Shown piece by piece: positions 51,660 to 64,000 of a DNA stretch of 64,000 nt. The notes beneath the pieces are model-generated. The model ran no database searches. It was not told the origin of the DNA and saw only the letters and a list, made by a program, of their open reading frames with translations. The stretch comes from Sitta carolinensis. Taxonomy: Eukaryota > Chordata > Aves > Passeriformes > Sittidae. The translations under genes were made by a program, and so were the position numbers. Position 1 is the first letter of the stretch, and each line of letters starts with the position of its first letter. The stretch covers positions 104,532,410 through 104,596,409 of the forward strand of contig CM063284.1 in NCBI GenBank assembly GCA_032173965.1. The letters are read 5' to 3'.

Positions 51660-51780
51660 CATAGAACCATACAATCGCTAAGGTTGGAGAAGACCTCTAA
51701 GATCATAAAGTCCAAGCATTAGCCCAGCACTGCCAAGTCCACCACTAAACCATGTCCCAGGGTGTTTCTGCCTCTTCCAT
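51660..51780 (-). mobile_element. CR1 LINE 3'-end fragment
   Basis: CATAGAACCATACAATCGCTAAGGTTGGAGAAGACCTCTAAGATCAT, then AGCCCAGCACTGCCAAGTCCACCACTAAACCATGTCCC, is the complement of an avian CR1 3' end. It is 5'-truncated at about 120 bp. Confidence 0.9.
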
Positions 51781-54700
51781 TTATTCATGTAATTCATGAC
51801 ACAGTACCATGAGAGTACTACCACTGGCACTCAGCTAAAGTATGTTTTCTGAAACATCTATCTTCTAACCTTTGAATGGAAAGTAGTCAACTCTTCATTC
51901 TCTCTCAAGATAATCTATTTGTGAAGACTGAGAAACAACAGAAGCATCAGTGAGAAATTCCTTCAGTTCATACTGATGGTTCTATCTGCAGAGATAGAAA
52001 TTAGTGCATACTTTAGGAAGATAGGCAACTTGTTATGGTACTTAGTTGCTTTTAATCTTTGAAGAAGACTTACTCTCCCACGCAGTAGAATAATTAGACT
52101 TGTGTTCCCTAACTTTTTCTTAACTGTGTGGAGAGGAAGGAGAGAAGACTTGAATCCTGGTCAATATTTTCTGGATTTAATGCATAATCTACTGATGTTT
52201 AAAGGAGAAAAATTGTGAAACACATCAATATGATAACCTCAGAGATGGTAATTAATTAATTTTGCTAGGGTGAGTTCTGCGAATACTTGATGCTATGCTA
52301 GATAATGCACATATGAAATGCCAGCGCTGCCAAAGTTTGGGAATCCAATCTGTTCAGGTATGTGTTATTTTTCATAAACCTTAAATGCATCCCATACAGT
52401 TACTAAAATTATTCTTGAGTGGCTTTAATCATATTGCTGTAAAAGTAGTGTTATTTTTATGGCACCTCAGTTATGTCAGGATTTTACTTTCAGTATTCAT
52501 CTCTGCTATTCATCCTTTCTTATCTTACCTGCCACTCATGTCTCTACTTTAAATTTTCTAAACAGACTCATTAATATTCTTGATATTATAAAAATATGAT
52601 TATGGAATATGCCTTGGAGGTAGAAGTTAGAGATCAGTAGACCCAAAATTTTATCAAAGTTATGTCTGGCTTCAATCAACAGCCAGTAATGTGCAACACA
52701 TAAATATTTTTAGTTGTTTTTATCCTGTATTATTTTGATCTATAAATTGATATAAATTCCAGTAAAGATGCTTTCTGCACTGAAGAATGCCAATGAGGCA
52801 TTAAAAGCTGACAGGAGACTTCAACGTCTTACTGAAGCATAGCAATCATTTATGAACAAGTTAGGTATGGAAAATATCTCTAAGTCCAACTGAGACTTTT
52901 ATGTCCATTAGTAAGAGAAAAACTTTCAATTAAAATAATAGGTGAACTGTTTTCCTTGTTTAAAAGAAAAGAGTTTTAGGATAAATAAAAAGAACTGGTC
53001 CAACCCTTCCCTGAAGTCTGGGAAGGAGAAGCAGTAGCTGATGTGATGATAGAAGGTGCAGTGCAGCAGCAGAAACCGAGGGGCATGTCACATTTCAGTT
53101 GAATCATAGTCCTCTTATGCCAATTTGGAAGCAATAAAGGCTTTCAGGAGTATAATAGGATGTACATATTTGTATCTCAGTGGTCAAAGGGAGAATGCCA
53201 GTTCTGTGTATTGAATAAGAAAGTACCACTGAGAGGATCAGATCCAGTCCTGGAGAAGTGTTTTTGTACCTAAGTCTCCAATTATAAGTCTGGTAAAAAT
53301 AGAACATAAATTGTTTTGAAAAGAGAAGGAAAAAGAAATAACTGTCTTCAGTGCAAGTTGTAAGACATTTTTTATAACATGTTACTTATCCTGGAGAAGC
53401 AGTGAGTATAAAGGGTCTATCCCTGAAGCCTTCTTGGTGTTACTACATTCTAAGATCAAATATAACTTGATGGTAGAGTCTTGTGACTGACAGCTGAAAA
53501 AAGAAAACAGTGGATTTTAATTATAAGTAACAATAGGCTAGATGTGATGAACAAACAACAAATATTTTCAATAAGCACACAATAATTCCAATACAAGGTA
53601 AATACAATATATATGGTTATATAGTCATATTTATATTATTATCACCAATGTCTTCCTGCAGTCCCAATCATTTTCTTGCCCTTTTTTTTTCATCTGTAGA
53701 AGCCTGTTTTTGTCTGTACATGTGGGTTGCTCCTTATTACATCTGTGTTGTGCTCTGTACTAGACTCCCATGACCTGTTGGGAAGCCTCAAGGCTCTATT
53801 GCAATTTGCAATAAGATAGAATTAGAGTCCAAAATAGAATCACCAAGAAACTAGCTTTAAAAGTGAAATGGTTTAACTGGTTTAATAGGGCAAGCTGGGA
53901 GCAATGCAAGAAGTAAGCACCTTAGACTCAGGAGAGTAAATTAGGTTCTTTAAACTCTTTTGAATTTAATAATCTCTTTATAACACAGGCAAAGCAATTT
54001 TCTATAAAGTATGATATTTAATCTGACAATGTTCTGTTACCAGTCTACCTACACTCACTGTTGCTGCCACCGTCCCTTTGCTACTCTTAAATGTCACTGT
54101 CTCCAAAATGCCTTGCTCTCTCTGCTGTGTTGAGTGTGCTGCCTTACCAAAGACCATTGGCTGCAATTTTGGCTACAAAGCTCCTGCTTCACTTCCTCTC
54201 TTCCAGTAATAAAAATAGCTGAACTATGGATTATGGCAAAGCTAATCTTAATTGGGGACTTGTGGTCAGTGCTTGCCGCCTCTCCTGTCACTCCTGGGGT
54301 GCTGTGGCAGCTGCTAGCCATTTAACCTCTTTTTTCCCTAAGGAGTCTTTACAGCTATCCATTTGGAAACTTTATGTAGATTTGAGCTCTTGTCTGTCTC
54401 ACGACGACCCCAGATTTTTCTCGAGAAAAGTTTGTACATTTTAGGAAAAGTTAATCATCTGCTTTCCCCCTGTTGTTTACTCTTGAGTATCTTCTGTCCA
54501 ATTACAACTGTCATTAAAAATGTTGTGCAAGAAGGAAAACTCAGCGCATGAGTCTACGAGGAGTAAGAGAGGAGCACTGCATCAACACAGCTTCAATGGG
54601 AAAGCTCAGTGTGCAGAAGGGAAGGGTGGAAGACCTTGCCTTGAACACAGAGGAACAGAAGCCATTTCTGGTGGGTTCTTTGCCTAAATTGGGTGCTGAG

Positions 54701-57700
54701 TGGCTCTCAGAAGGGACTTAATCCTTGGGGATTGCTGCTGCTTTGTGTAGCTTTGCTCTCCCTTTTATTTTTAGCTCATCACAATTTTTGATGCATTCTG
54801 TCAGCTGTGTTCTTTAAAAGCTCCTGGAGATGTCTTACAGCATTATCTCATTCATTTAGCACAGCTTACATCTTTATATGGCATTTCTTCAGTAGCTTGA
54901 CAACACAGCTGTCAGAACAAATCACTTTGCAGATCCATGTTTTTAATGTGTAGTCGTGTGTATGTGCGCACACACGCGCACACACACACACACACACACA
55001 TTCGAGGTTTTGATAAGAATCCCCCAACACCTTATTAATAAGATCACAGAAGAATGTGTTGTTAAGCACTAAATGCAGGCCTAAGAGGGAAACAATAATC
55101 CATAATAATGTCTATAATCACAATATTATCTCTGTTTTTGTAAGGGAGGAAACAGGAGGGAAGAACTCTCACCTCATGAAAATGTTAGGAATAGACCCAA
55201 GCACCAGTTCAAGTCAATGGTCAAACATGTATCACGTGTGTAATGATTTTTTTCTGTACTATTAATGAAAAAGTATTTTTAGAAAGGTGAAAAATTTACC
55301 ATTTGAGTGTCCTTTATTAGTAGAATAAGGTCCCATTGCGTGAAGCATTGTAAATGTATATCATAAACCTGTGTTGTTACTCTGCACTGAGGACTTTACT
55401 GCCTACAGAGCCAAACAAAGGGCTGCAGAAGGGAAATAAGTGTTTAAATGGAAAAGCAAAAATTTCTTTGATCCAAGCCTTTTATCTGAGTTGCAAATGA
55501 ACTTCTCGGTCTTTCTCATTTCCCACATTAGTTTATTCAGAAGGATGAGAAAGCATCCTATTACAATGTGGTGAACTTCTGGGAGGTAATATTTGGAAAG
55601 ACTGGTTTGTAAGTTGGCTTCTGGCCACTGGAAGACAGAAATGCTTCTCTAGACTGGACCAGATTTTTGTGACTGAGTAGCACATGTGAAGATGTACCTA
55701 CATTATCTGCAGTTACGTCTTGTAGTTCTGCAAGTTTTACAATCACCCCTTGGAATGAAGAGGTTGTCTAGGGATTATCGGCTCCCTTAAATGTTTCATC
55801 ACTGTACAGGAAACTTTTGGTGCTCAATAATCTAAACTGCTAAGCCTTGTAACATTTCCAAATTTCAGCTGACCACACCAGGACTCATGGTGGTATGAGG
55901 CCTTTAGAGCCAAAGTACTTAAGGAAAAGGTGTTTTAAAACCTGTAGGAATTTTCACACTGAAATATCAAAAAAATTAGACAAAATGCCATTTGGTTTCC
56001 AAGCAGGAGAACCAATGCTCTTCCTCAGTACTGGCTGTTTAGCAAAACTCAGTGATGCTGGAAAATAATTAGTCTTGTAAATCTTGCAGTCGTTGAAACA
56101 TGTCATCTCCACTGAAACCTGTGACAACTTCTCTGTTGACTGACGCATTTTCATCTTGAGCAGTGCAGCCTATTATCTGAAAGAATTAGATCTGTAGACA
56201 GAAATAATTTATAAGAATAAAACCAGAAAAAAATTGAGAAAGAAAAAAAAGAGCAACAAATCCACTGAGAGCACAAGGAAATGGCCTTTTAGTAAGTTAC
56301 TGTTCTACTTCTGTACTAATGTTACATCATTACGTTTGCCATACTTTGCACAGTGTTAGAAAACTATGAAATATTTTAAACATTCTGTACTTTTCCCCAC
56401 TGCTAATGCCTCTTCTCCCATCTCACAGAAAATATTCAAATTATTTAAATATTTCATATAGTAGAACATAGCAGTATTGTGCAATATGTGTAGACACCCT
56501 TGGGAAAAAGATTTTAATATTACTTTTAGAATCACAAATTATTCATGGAGTGCAAATAACAAACTGGTGGAGAGCGCAATCTGTGGTAAAAGCACTTTAC
56601 CTTTTCTTAACATTTTCCAATGTAGTTAGTGTTGACAGATCATCAGACCTTTATTGCATTATTTATTAAATGTTTCAGCATAACTTTTAAATATTCAGTG
56701 AGCACTTAGCCCACAAAAGGCATGGCTGACTGAAGACGCAGTGATGCTGATGACGGAAGCCTGTTCCACAGTTTCCTCTGAACTACTGGTACATGCAGCT
56801 TTTGTTTTAATAGGGACTATTTTTCTCTTGCTTGTATTACTGATTCCATCCTTTTGGGAATTATGACTTATGCATCATTGTGTTGAGAATGCAGTGCCAT
56901 ATTTTATGGACTGCTGTGCGTGGCTTTACTGTATTTAACTGTGAAGATTAAAAAACACTGAAAGGGTTTCACTGGTTAATGTACCAAAACTAATGTTGAA
57001 GGAAATGCATTTTCTAGACTAATTTATGGTTTTCTAGGAAAGTAAAATGCGAAGGGCCTACAACTTCAGTAATTTAAAACAATGAAGTACACAAGAAAAT
57101 AAGCAAAAGCAGAACACATCCTTCAGTGAGTGCTCTGTCTGTTCAATTCCGTTTGTCCCAGCATATTGAAATGAATAGAGAGTATATTTCTGAGAACATA
57201 ATATCCTTAATTTAATCTGTCTCTAGTTCTTCAATGTTTTATAGCATTTGGAGATTGTGCCAAAGCAATATTTCAGAACAACTTCAAAACTTTAGGAAAC
57301 CCAGATCCCAACTTGTGTTTGTTTTTTAATAAATAGCCTGTTTCCTCCATTTCCCAACTAGATTCCTTTTTTTGAGGAACAGCGGTAACTATTGCACTTC
57401 AGGTTTATTTCTGACACTAGTTTGATATGGATTGTGGGACCATCAACTTACGACAAGCCCAAAAGGCTGATAGGGAGCATTAGAGAGGAGATGCAACCAA
57501 AAATCCTAGAAGAGAAATCTCAGTGGAGTGAGGTTGGTTCCTTTGGTGTAGCCTGAGCCCCCAGTTACCACTGACTCAATTCCTAGTGCTGAAGAGTAGA
57601 GAGCATCAGGACTGCATAGGATGGAAGGAAGCTTTGTCCATGAGCCTAATAGCCAGGCAGGTTTGAGGGGTTCATGCCCACATCCGATATGCTTACGTCA

Positions 57701-57770
57701 GTCATGCCGAGTTACCTTCCACCAGGGAACCTCCAACCTCGTGATGGATGCAATTAGACCTGGTGTGCTG
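51781..57770. other. Intergenic DNA, no gene seen
   Basis: This is unique AT-rich DNA with a CA/CGCA microsatellite (54967-55000). ORFs are at most 76 codons and give no recognisable product. The stretch 56280-56720 looks like unique, possibly conserved sequence. Confidence 0.6.
54967..55000. repeat. (CA)n microsatellite with CGCA interruptions
   Basis: CGCACACACGCGCACACA continues as a pure CA run. TGTGTATGTG just to the left makes the whole stretch partly self-complementary. Confidence 0.92.
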
Positions 57771-58082
57771 CAGCCTGGGAAATTAAGAGCCCTGAATCTG
57801 AGGAACCAGCAGCCTGGGAAATTAAGAGCCCTGAATCTGAGGAACCAGTTACTCTATTTAACTGTTAGTAGAGAAGGCATTAGAGAGAACTCTCTGTATC
57901 CAAGGGATTTTTTGCTCTTGCATCAAGAACAATCAGCTTTAAATGATCTTTACAAGGCCAGCATAAGAAGGATAATGAATAAACAAACTCCCACAGAGAA
58001 GCAATATTCACAGAAGTGCTGCAAAAGAGTGGTGTGGGTCTTCCTTTACCATAAAACTTGCAATTTGGGATTTGAGTCCTAA
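57621..58082 (+). other. Longest open frame in window (153 codons), coding status doubtful
   Basis: ATG to stop gives 153 residues with no domain, signal peptide or membrane segment that I recognise. The only internal feature is the 13-residue duplication. A splice acceptor, a promoter and a codon bias typical of genes were not evident. In 64 kb of DNA an open frame of this size is expected by chance now and then. It is listed so that it can be checked, not as a gene. Confidence 0.15.
57771..57848 (+). repeat. Perfect 39-bp tandem duplication
   Basis: Two identical 39-bp units (57771-57809 and 57810-57848) begin CAGCCTGGGAAATTAAGAGC and end GAGGAACCAG. The length is a multiple of three, so the duplication keeps the open frame at 57621-58082, where it appears as two copies of a 13-residue unit containing PGKLRALNLRNQ. 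Confidence 0.95.
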
Positions 58083-58417
58083 ATATCATTTCCAAGGAGA
58101 TACATGCCTAAATCAAGGCACAGAGTACTTAATTGTTGCTGGACCTCACCTTAAAGCCAAACTTCTTCAAAGCTTTTTGTTTTTCTTTCTGCTGAGTATT
58201 GGCAAGATGTCAAGACCTTGTTAAAAAATATTGCAGTGATTCAGATGGACACCTTACTACCATAACCTGTTTAATTTCATCTCTTGAGAGAGTCCTCGAA
58301 GTGTGGCCAACATACAGTGTATAAACCAATTCCAGTTTAAATAAAGTCAGTGAAAATTCCACAATTTGATTCTCAAGAAAAATTCTCTACCTAATCGTTG
58401 CACGGAAATTAAAAAAA

Positions 58418-59040
58418 TTCATGGGGTTGAAAGGTTTTAAGAGGTCATTTAGTCCATGCACTAGCAAAAATGTGGTCAAAAAGACAGACACTCTTAAATC
58501 TCCAAAGTAGAAAATTCCTCAGTGCTGCTGAATATATATTTATATGTATGTGTATATATGTGTATATATATATATATAGTATGTACAGTCCACTGCAAAA
58601 CTGTATTTATCATCAAAAATAGTTTTGCAACAGCTATCTCCTTCATTTTAAATCCAGTTAGTTTCTTCCTGTCATATCCCCAGTGAATTTGAAAAAAACT
58701 GTAAGAATTTTCTTTACAGAAGCTTTTCAAACATTAGAAGGGAATTAGTGTGATTTCCTTCCCCTTCTCTTTCCTAGGCTGAAGAAGCTCCTCCAGCTTT
58801 TTCTCCCAAGCTGTGTTTTTCAGGTCTGTTATCATTCTTCCTTTTCTCCTAGAAAACAGGCTCTAGGGATGTGTCCTAAATAGCACTGAGTAGGGCAAAA
58901 CAATGACTTCTACTATGTTTGGGTTTGTCAGTCCTGTTTATACTACAGGGATCCTGATGCTTTGATGGGACCATTGTACCGTGGAAGAAAGCCCCAAATC
59001 AGTGCTTACTGCAGCTCCCACATTTCTGAAGCAGATCTGT
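58418..59040 (-). mobile_element. CR1 LINE relic, long and interrupted
   Basis: The left piece (58418-58475) reads ATTCATGGGGTTGAAAGG, then TTTTAAGAGGTCATTTAGTCCATGC, like the complement of a CR1 3' end. The right piece (about 58765-59040) has AGGCTGAAGAAGCTCCTCCAGC, then AGCTGTGTTTTTCAGG, then GTCCTAAATAGCACTGAGTAGGGCAAAACAATGACTTC. This matches the CR1 region that in sense orientation lies further 5'. The order and orientation are consistent with one - strand copy. The middle (58476-58764) is not recognisable as CR1 and contains an AT microsatellite, so it was replaced or has eroded. Confidence 0.65.
58531..58580. repeat. (AT)n/(GTAT)n microsatellite
   Basis: ATATATATTTATATGTATGTGT passes into a (TA)n run inside the CR1 relic. 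Confidence 0.9.
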
Positions 59041-60420
59041 TAACATCAGTTTCTGTAGCACTTTGAACAGGAGTGGATTTGATCAGCCTGTGCCATGTTG
59101 AAAAACTCTTGTTTGTTTTTTCTTAATACTTTCAAAACCTGTTTTAGTGTGTATGTCTCATTTATCAAAATTAACTGCATCCACAACCCCTAATTATTAT
59201 GAATACAGAAGAAAAGATGATATGATCTATGCTCCTTGAGCTTTTCAGCAAGTTATTTACTCTTATTTCCTCTTTTATATGAGCCAATCAATATTTTCAG
59301 ATGCTTAGAAAATACCTAATACAGAAATTTTGGTCTGCTATTATGATTTCCATCCTTTTCCCCCAATGGAATTATATAATATTATACTTTTGTCATAGTT
59401 GTATTTACTTTTTTCAATTTCCCATTTCTTCAGATTTGTTGAGGTTGTCTTTCAATCTCTTCCTGCTCCTTCAATTTTTGAAGTCTCCTTTTTTTTATTG
59501 GTGGCCAACTATTTTAGTTTCTTATTTTGGCTTCTTCCTATATTTAGCTTTTTTATAGAAAGTAACACCCTCTCTCCTCCCTGGATGCTCACAACACCTT
59601 GCCAATAATTTTTGTGTCAAAAGAACAGGAATAGTAAAGATTAGTTCTTATTTCTTAATAAAAATAAATATATAGCTATACATAAATATAAATATAAAAA
59701 TTAAAATAAATATAAACAAATTACACAACTGTGAATAAAATATAATAAACTCTTCCCATCTATAAACCTGTGTTGCTGTGCCCCATATAATTTCTGCCCT
59801 AAATTTTTATTTTCTTTTATTTTCCAAATTCTGTGTGGTTACAAAGGTCTTTGCTGTCAATGTGCATAGATGTGTAGATGCTTCCAGCTATTTCAGGGAG
59901 TTTTGATAACCAGGTTGGAGTAGCTGCAATCATTGTGCAGGCTGGCATTTTGACCTGGAAGACAGCTGGGACTCAAGAGGAGTACAAAGGGGAAGATGAC
60001 ATAAAAAATGAGGGAAGCCAATGCCAACAATCCTTGAATGCTACTCCTGTCACCTATTCCTCTCCCCATATTTCCTGCTGCATCCAGTAGAAAGCAAGGA
60101 CCCAATCTGATGTTTCAAACCCTGACCAGCAGGTAGGGTGATGCATGAGGAAGGCAGGAAATCACTTCAGATGAAGTTGGACAAAGTCACAGCACTCCAA
60201 GCCAGCCAGAGCCTTGAGGTGACACTGCCTAAGCAATTAATTTAAACCAAGCATGTTAGCAGCACCAGATGGCCTTGGAACAACAGGAAAAAGGTTTTAC
60301 TGGAACATACTGCATCATGGGACATTATAAGCTAGGGAAAGCTCAGGCTGAATTAGAATATGATTAGGAAGGGGGTGCACAGTCAAGTACTGCTGTGCCT
60401 TTGTGAGATAGATCCTCACC
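59041..60420. other. Intergenic DNA with AT-rich tract
   Basis: A low-complexity AAATAAATATA-type tract lies at 59653-59750. The remainder is unique. The hydrophobic open frames at 59301-59608 result from T-rich composition. Confidence 0.6.
59653..59750. repeat. AT-rich low-complexity tract
   Basis: Imperfect AAATAAATATA units form nearly pure A and T for about 100 bp. Confidence 0.85.
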
Positions 60421-61090
60421 TCCAGGTTGTTCCCCGGCCAGAGGCTGAATGACTGATGCAGCAGCTGTTTAGTGCAGCAAATGCCACCGAGTTCTTACTC
60501 TGGGCCCTGAGGACATGCCTCTCTCCCTATGTGCAGCACCTGCCTGTTTGCTGTCTCCCTGCTCTGCCTAGGACTCTTTCATTCCTGCCTCTGCCTTGCC
60601 AGCTTGTTCTCCTGCATGTCTCATCCCTGTGTGTGTGTGCGGGTTCCTCCACCAGAAGGGAGCTTGGTTGCTTCCAGAGAAAGAGGAATCTCTCCTGTCT
60701 TTCGAGGTGAAGGCAGCTTTCCTTCTCCCTGCCCATGCACGGCATTTTGGCAGAATGGGTGCAGAGCAGATGCTCTCCTGAGCTTAGCTGAGTGCAGGAC
60801 ATTCAGGAGCACTGTCCCTCCTCCCCAGCAGCAAACCTCTCAGGCTCACGGCAAGGCAGGTGTTGTGTGCAGTGAGGCACCAAGTAGCCAGTCAGTTATA
60901 GAGTGGATTTGTCAGCCTAACAACTATTCCATTAGTGGCTGATGTGGCACAGATGTCTTACACATCACCAGAGCAATGTTCCCAGTCTCTCCTGCCTGTT
61001 GGCCTATGTAAGGTGTCCCCTGGTTACTGGCTGGCCAGGCAGCATTCACGTGCTTGATGGCCAGCTGGCTGCTGCCATCCCCTCATCATT
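60421..61090. other. G+C-richer block with overlapping ORFs, unidentified
   Basis: Five open frames overlap here on both strands, the longest being 60529-60942 (+, 137 codons). Its N-terminal half is Cys/Leu-rich and superficially signal-like, but the rest has no recognisable domain and competing frames are equally open. A TGTGTGTGTG run (60632-60640) lies in the middle. I take the openness to reflect base composition. Confidence 0.3.
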
Positions 61091-64000
61091 TGGTACCTAC
61101 AACTGATTTTATGATGCCATTTGTCAAATTTGACTGAAAGTGGCTAGCGAGATCAAAAACTACTGAGAAGGAGGGACTGACAGACAGCTCAACAGATGAA
61201 TGGGCAGATGGACAGTAAGTGTCACAGCTTAAGCCTCCCTTCCATAGCAAGTCAATCTGAAAATAATGCAGAGTGAGGCAAATGATTCATTTTCCCCCCA
61301 CCTAGAGACATTAATCAAAATGAACACCTATGAAAATGTCGCAATTGTTGGGGTATTTTTTCAGCAGACTGAAAAATAGCAAATGAAAGCTATTTCAAGC
61401 CAGAGTAGTGCATTAGTTCACAACGAAGTGGATGAGTTGCCTTTGAGTTGCCACAAAATAAATGCTTTGCATTGTGTATGTTCCCAGTGCAAACTACTGA
61501 CAAAACTGATTTTCTTACCACTGTAGCACTTGCCACTCAACTTCTGCTTGGGAGAATTTCAGTCTCTCCCTGACAGTGAGGCAGGGAGTAGAGAAGAGGG
61601 ATGGGTGAATGATCAGAAGCAGTTAGAGAAAGGTATAAAACTATAATTTAAGTGTAAAAATCCATATAATTTGAAGGTTAGATAAAAATATCTGTGACCT
61701 AACACAATGGGTTTGGTAGTCCAGCATGTAGCTAGCCTGATTGTATTCCTGATTTAGGTGTTTGTGCAGTGCCTAAATGCCAAAAGCAATAATTAAAATT
61801 CAAATAAATATTCTGGTCTTATCTAACAAGAATGATTCACCAGCAACTGTGGGACCTGTCAGAGAAGATTGATGGAGAACTTTCAAAGACCCTGAAGTGC
61901 CCCAAGCAGTGTACAAAGGATATACTAAGACCTTTCATCTGAAGCAAAGGGAAATACATTACGCACTGCACATCTATTTTAATTGATTGCTTTAATCTGT
62001 GGAAGTTCTAGGTCTGTTTTGAACTCCAGGATTAAAAATAACTGCACTTATCAAAGATAAAGGTTTATCAGATAAAAAAATTGCTATTCATTCAGTCTAT
62101 ATGGTTAATTCCACATCCCTTTCTTCTTTCCTCCAGTGAGTTATTTGCAATACAGGAAAGTCAATAAAGACAGAAAAATCTTTTGTTTTAGTATATCATT
62201 CAGCAGCATGAGGTTAGGAACCTGCTGCACAGCCCTGGGAGAGGAGAATACATCAGCTCACATCTTGGTGAAACACAGAATGCTGGTCATGCTGACTACT
62301 TGAGGTATCAAATCTCCAGTAGAACAATAATCATAGGGAGAAGAGGATGCAGCACTTGGTTTTTCTTTTACAGAAACCCACATGAATGGGTACAGGCTAC
62401 TTATACATGAGATCAAAGGCACATGAAAATCAATCATGGTAACATTATTGATTCAAGCTGTCTTTACAGTCATCTTTCACTGGCATTTTTTGTGTAACCT
62501 TTAGACATCAAAGGCTGGTCACACATGGAAATGGGCTGCCAATGCTCTTTATAAAGCTCTCTTAGGATAAAATTCATAATCCTGTGGAAATCTTTTTTGG
62601 TAGGTAGCTAAAACATAAGAGGAAAAAAAAATAAGGTTTACCCTTTGTGCACTTTCAAAATAAAATCTACAAATATATGCTATTTCCTGGGAGAGTACCT
62701 TTCCAAGGCCATCAGCCTGGAAAAGACAACATTACTTCAGTTACAGCTGCTCATAATTCTTTGCTAAAGAGAGATTTTAGTGTAGTATGTGCTGACAACT
62801 GAAACCAGCAGTACTTATTAATCATGGCTATTCTTTTCTCTGAACTCCGCTGCTCTGTTACCATATTTCTTTCCATCTCCTTTATTTAATTTTCACCTAC
62901 CACCACCTATTCTTATTTTCCCGAGTCACTTGATATAGAGCATTCTGATAAATCTTTGCTGAAATGACTGAACTCACAGATTCCTGCTGCAGTTTGCAGG
63001 GCCTTCATTTTGCAAGCACAGACATGGTGATGGAATGGGTCACCTAATGTCTGTTTTCATTGCTATTAGGCCAGGAAACAAGCAGAATTTACTGCATCCA
63101 CTGCAGGCCTCTGCATCTCTGTTGGTCTCATACTTCCCCAGTGTCTGTGTAGGATGTAAGACACTCACAATCACCCATCCAGTTATTCATGCACAGATTT
63201 CATAGCAACAGAAGAAAGGGAGGACTGCAATAAGCACTTCTTCCTTTCCCTCCTTCCAGAGCTGAATATTGCAGAAATACCATGCTGGTGATGAAATGTC
63301 ACGTTTTTACCAGCATGACCCAGTTAGAGATCCTAAACTTTCAGAATGTTTATAGAAAGTACATAAAATTACTTCAGATGGCAGGGAGAGATTATATATC
63401 AAAAAAGAATGAAGAGGTATATTATTTTGCCTGTAATTTATAATGAAATAATTGTGCATATTTCATGTGGGAATCATTGACAGGCAAAAAACCTTGATGC
63501 TCTTGGGGCTATTTTCATCCATTTGTTTTGAATTAGAACGTTTTGGACCTGATGCAAAATCTATTGACTTTATTTGAAGAAGTCTTATAGATCTCCATGA
63601 GCTTTCAGATATTTCAGTGTCATGAAAAGGGGGAATTGTCTAATGTTCCTTATGCAGGTCAGCCTAATGTTTGCTCCAGAGGCAGAATTAATAATGTTAC
63701 AAGCTCAGACAAAATTTAACAGAGGATGAGCTGGAAATCAGGAAGCATCACCTCCTATCGGTCCTGGTTCCTCCTAAAGAGAACAATATCATACTATTTT
63801 CTTCTTCCATTTTTTCCATGTTTTTTCCCAACCCAACATGTTTCTCATCAGTTACAGAAACACATTGCTGAAAATCTCAGGATTTTTTCTCATTTATTTC
63901 CCTGAAAATCCCTCAAACTGTAAGAGAGAATGGGGGGGACAAGATGTCAAACTAGATTTCCTTATCTTTGTCTGAAAGAAAAATGCTCTGATGTTTGCTA
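61091..64000. other. Intergenic DNA to the window edge
   Basis: This is AT-rich unique sequence. I see no gene, RNA or recognisable repeat. A 9-bp inverted pair, CATGCTGGT near 63281 and ACCAGCATG near 63309, is the only structure noted. Confidence 0.6.

Noticed and set aside
57771..57848. Tandem units considered as CRISPR or satellite array
   Set aside because: There are only two adjacent copies without spacers, in a vertebrate genome. This is a simple tandem duplication.
59301..59608. Hydrophobic ORFs resembling membrane segments
   Set aside because: Phe/Leu richness follows from T-rich DNA, and two frames are equally hydrophobic.

Overview
The window looks like nuclear DNA of a bird, probably a songbird. 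It is AT-rich, CpG-poor and intron-dominated. It carries many eroded CR1 (chicken repeat 1) LINE 3' ends with the characteristic ATTCTATG-type terminus, plus two endogenous-retrovirus LTR copies, one of which resembles LTRs I associate with passerines. The species-level inference rests on repeat style only. Nothing prokaryotic or organellar is seen.

The only gene I can support is METTL4, an MT-A70 family N6-adenosine methyltransferase, on the + strand from the left edge to about 12.4 kb. Its 5' exons lie outside the window. Six exons (513-879, 3027-3096, 4923-5097, 5309-5415, 6007-6095, 12274-12419) join through five GT-AG introns with consistent phases into 317 codons plus a stop. They carry the catalytic DPPW motif and the conserved C-terminal half of the protein. 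The last intron (6.2 kb) holds a CR1 relic, microsatellites and a 35-A run. Its acceptor is a CAGCAG tandem (NAGNAG) site. The 3' UTR probably runs through several poly(A) signals to about 14.0 kb.

From about 14 kb to 64 kb I find no exon chain, RNA gene or recognisable protein. The region reads as intergenic desert downstream of METTL4, consistent with the gene-poor METTL4-ADCYAP1 interval known in human 18p11. It holds CR1 relics on both strands (near 14.4, 16.1, 42.4, 47.3, 44.3, 51.7 and 58.4-59.0 kb). It also holds a clean solo LTR with a perfect 6-bp target duplication (18791-19177), an older minus-strand LTR (22448-23140), simple repeats, several perfect hairpins, a 39-bp tandem duplication and some AT-rich unique stretches that could be conserved regulatory DNA.

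I do not see an undescribed multi-gene system here. The observations most worth checking are the METTL4 tandem acceptor, the solo LTR, the 39-bp in-frame duplication in the longest ORF, and the candidate conserved non-coding blocks.
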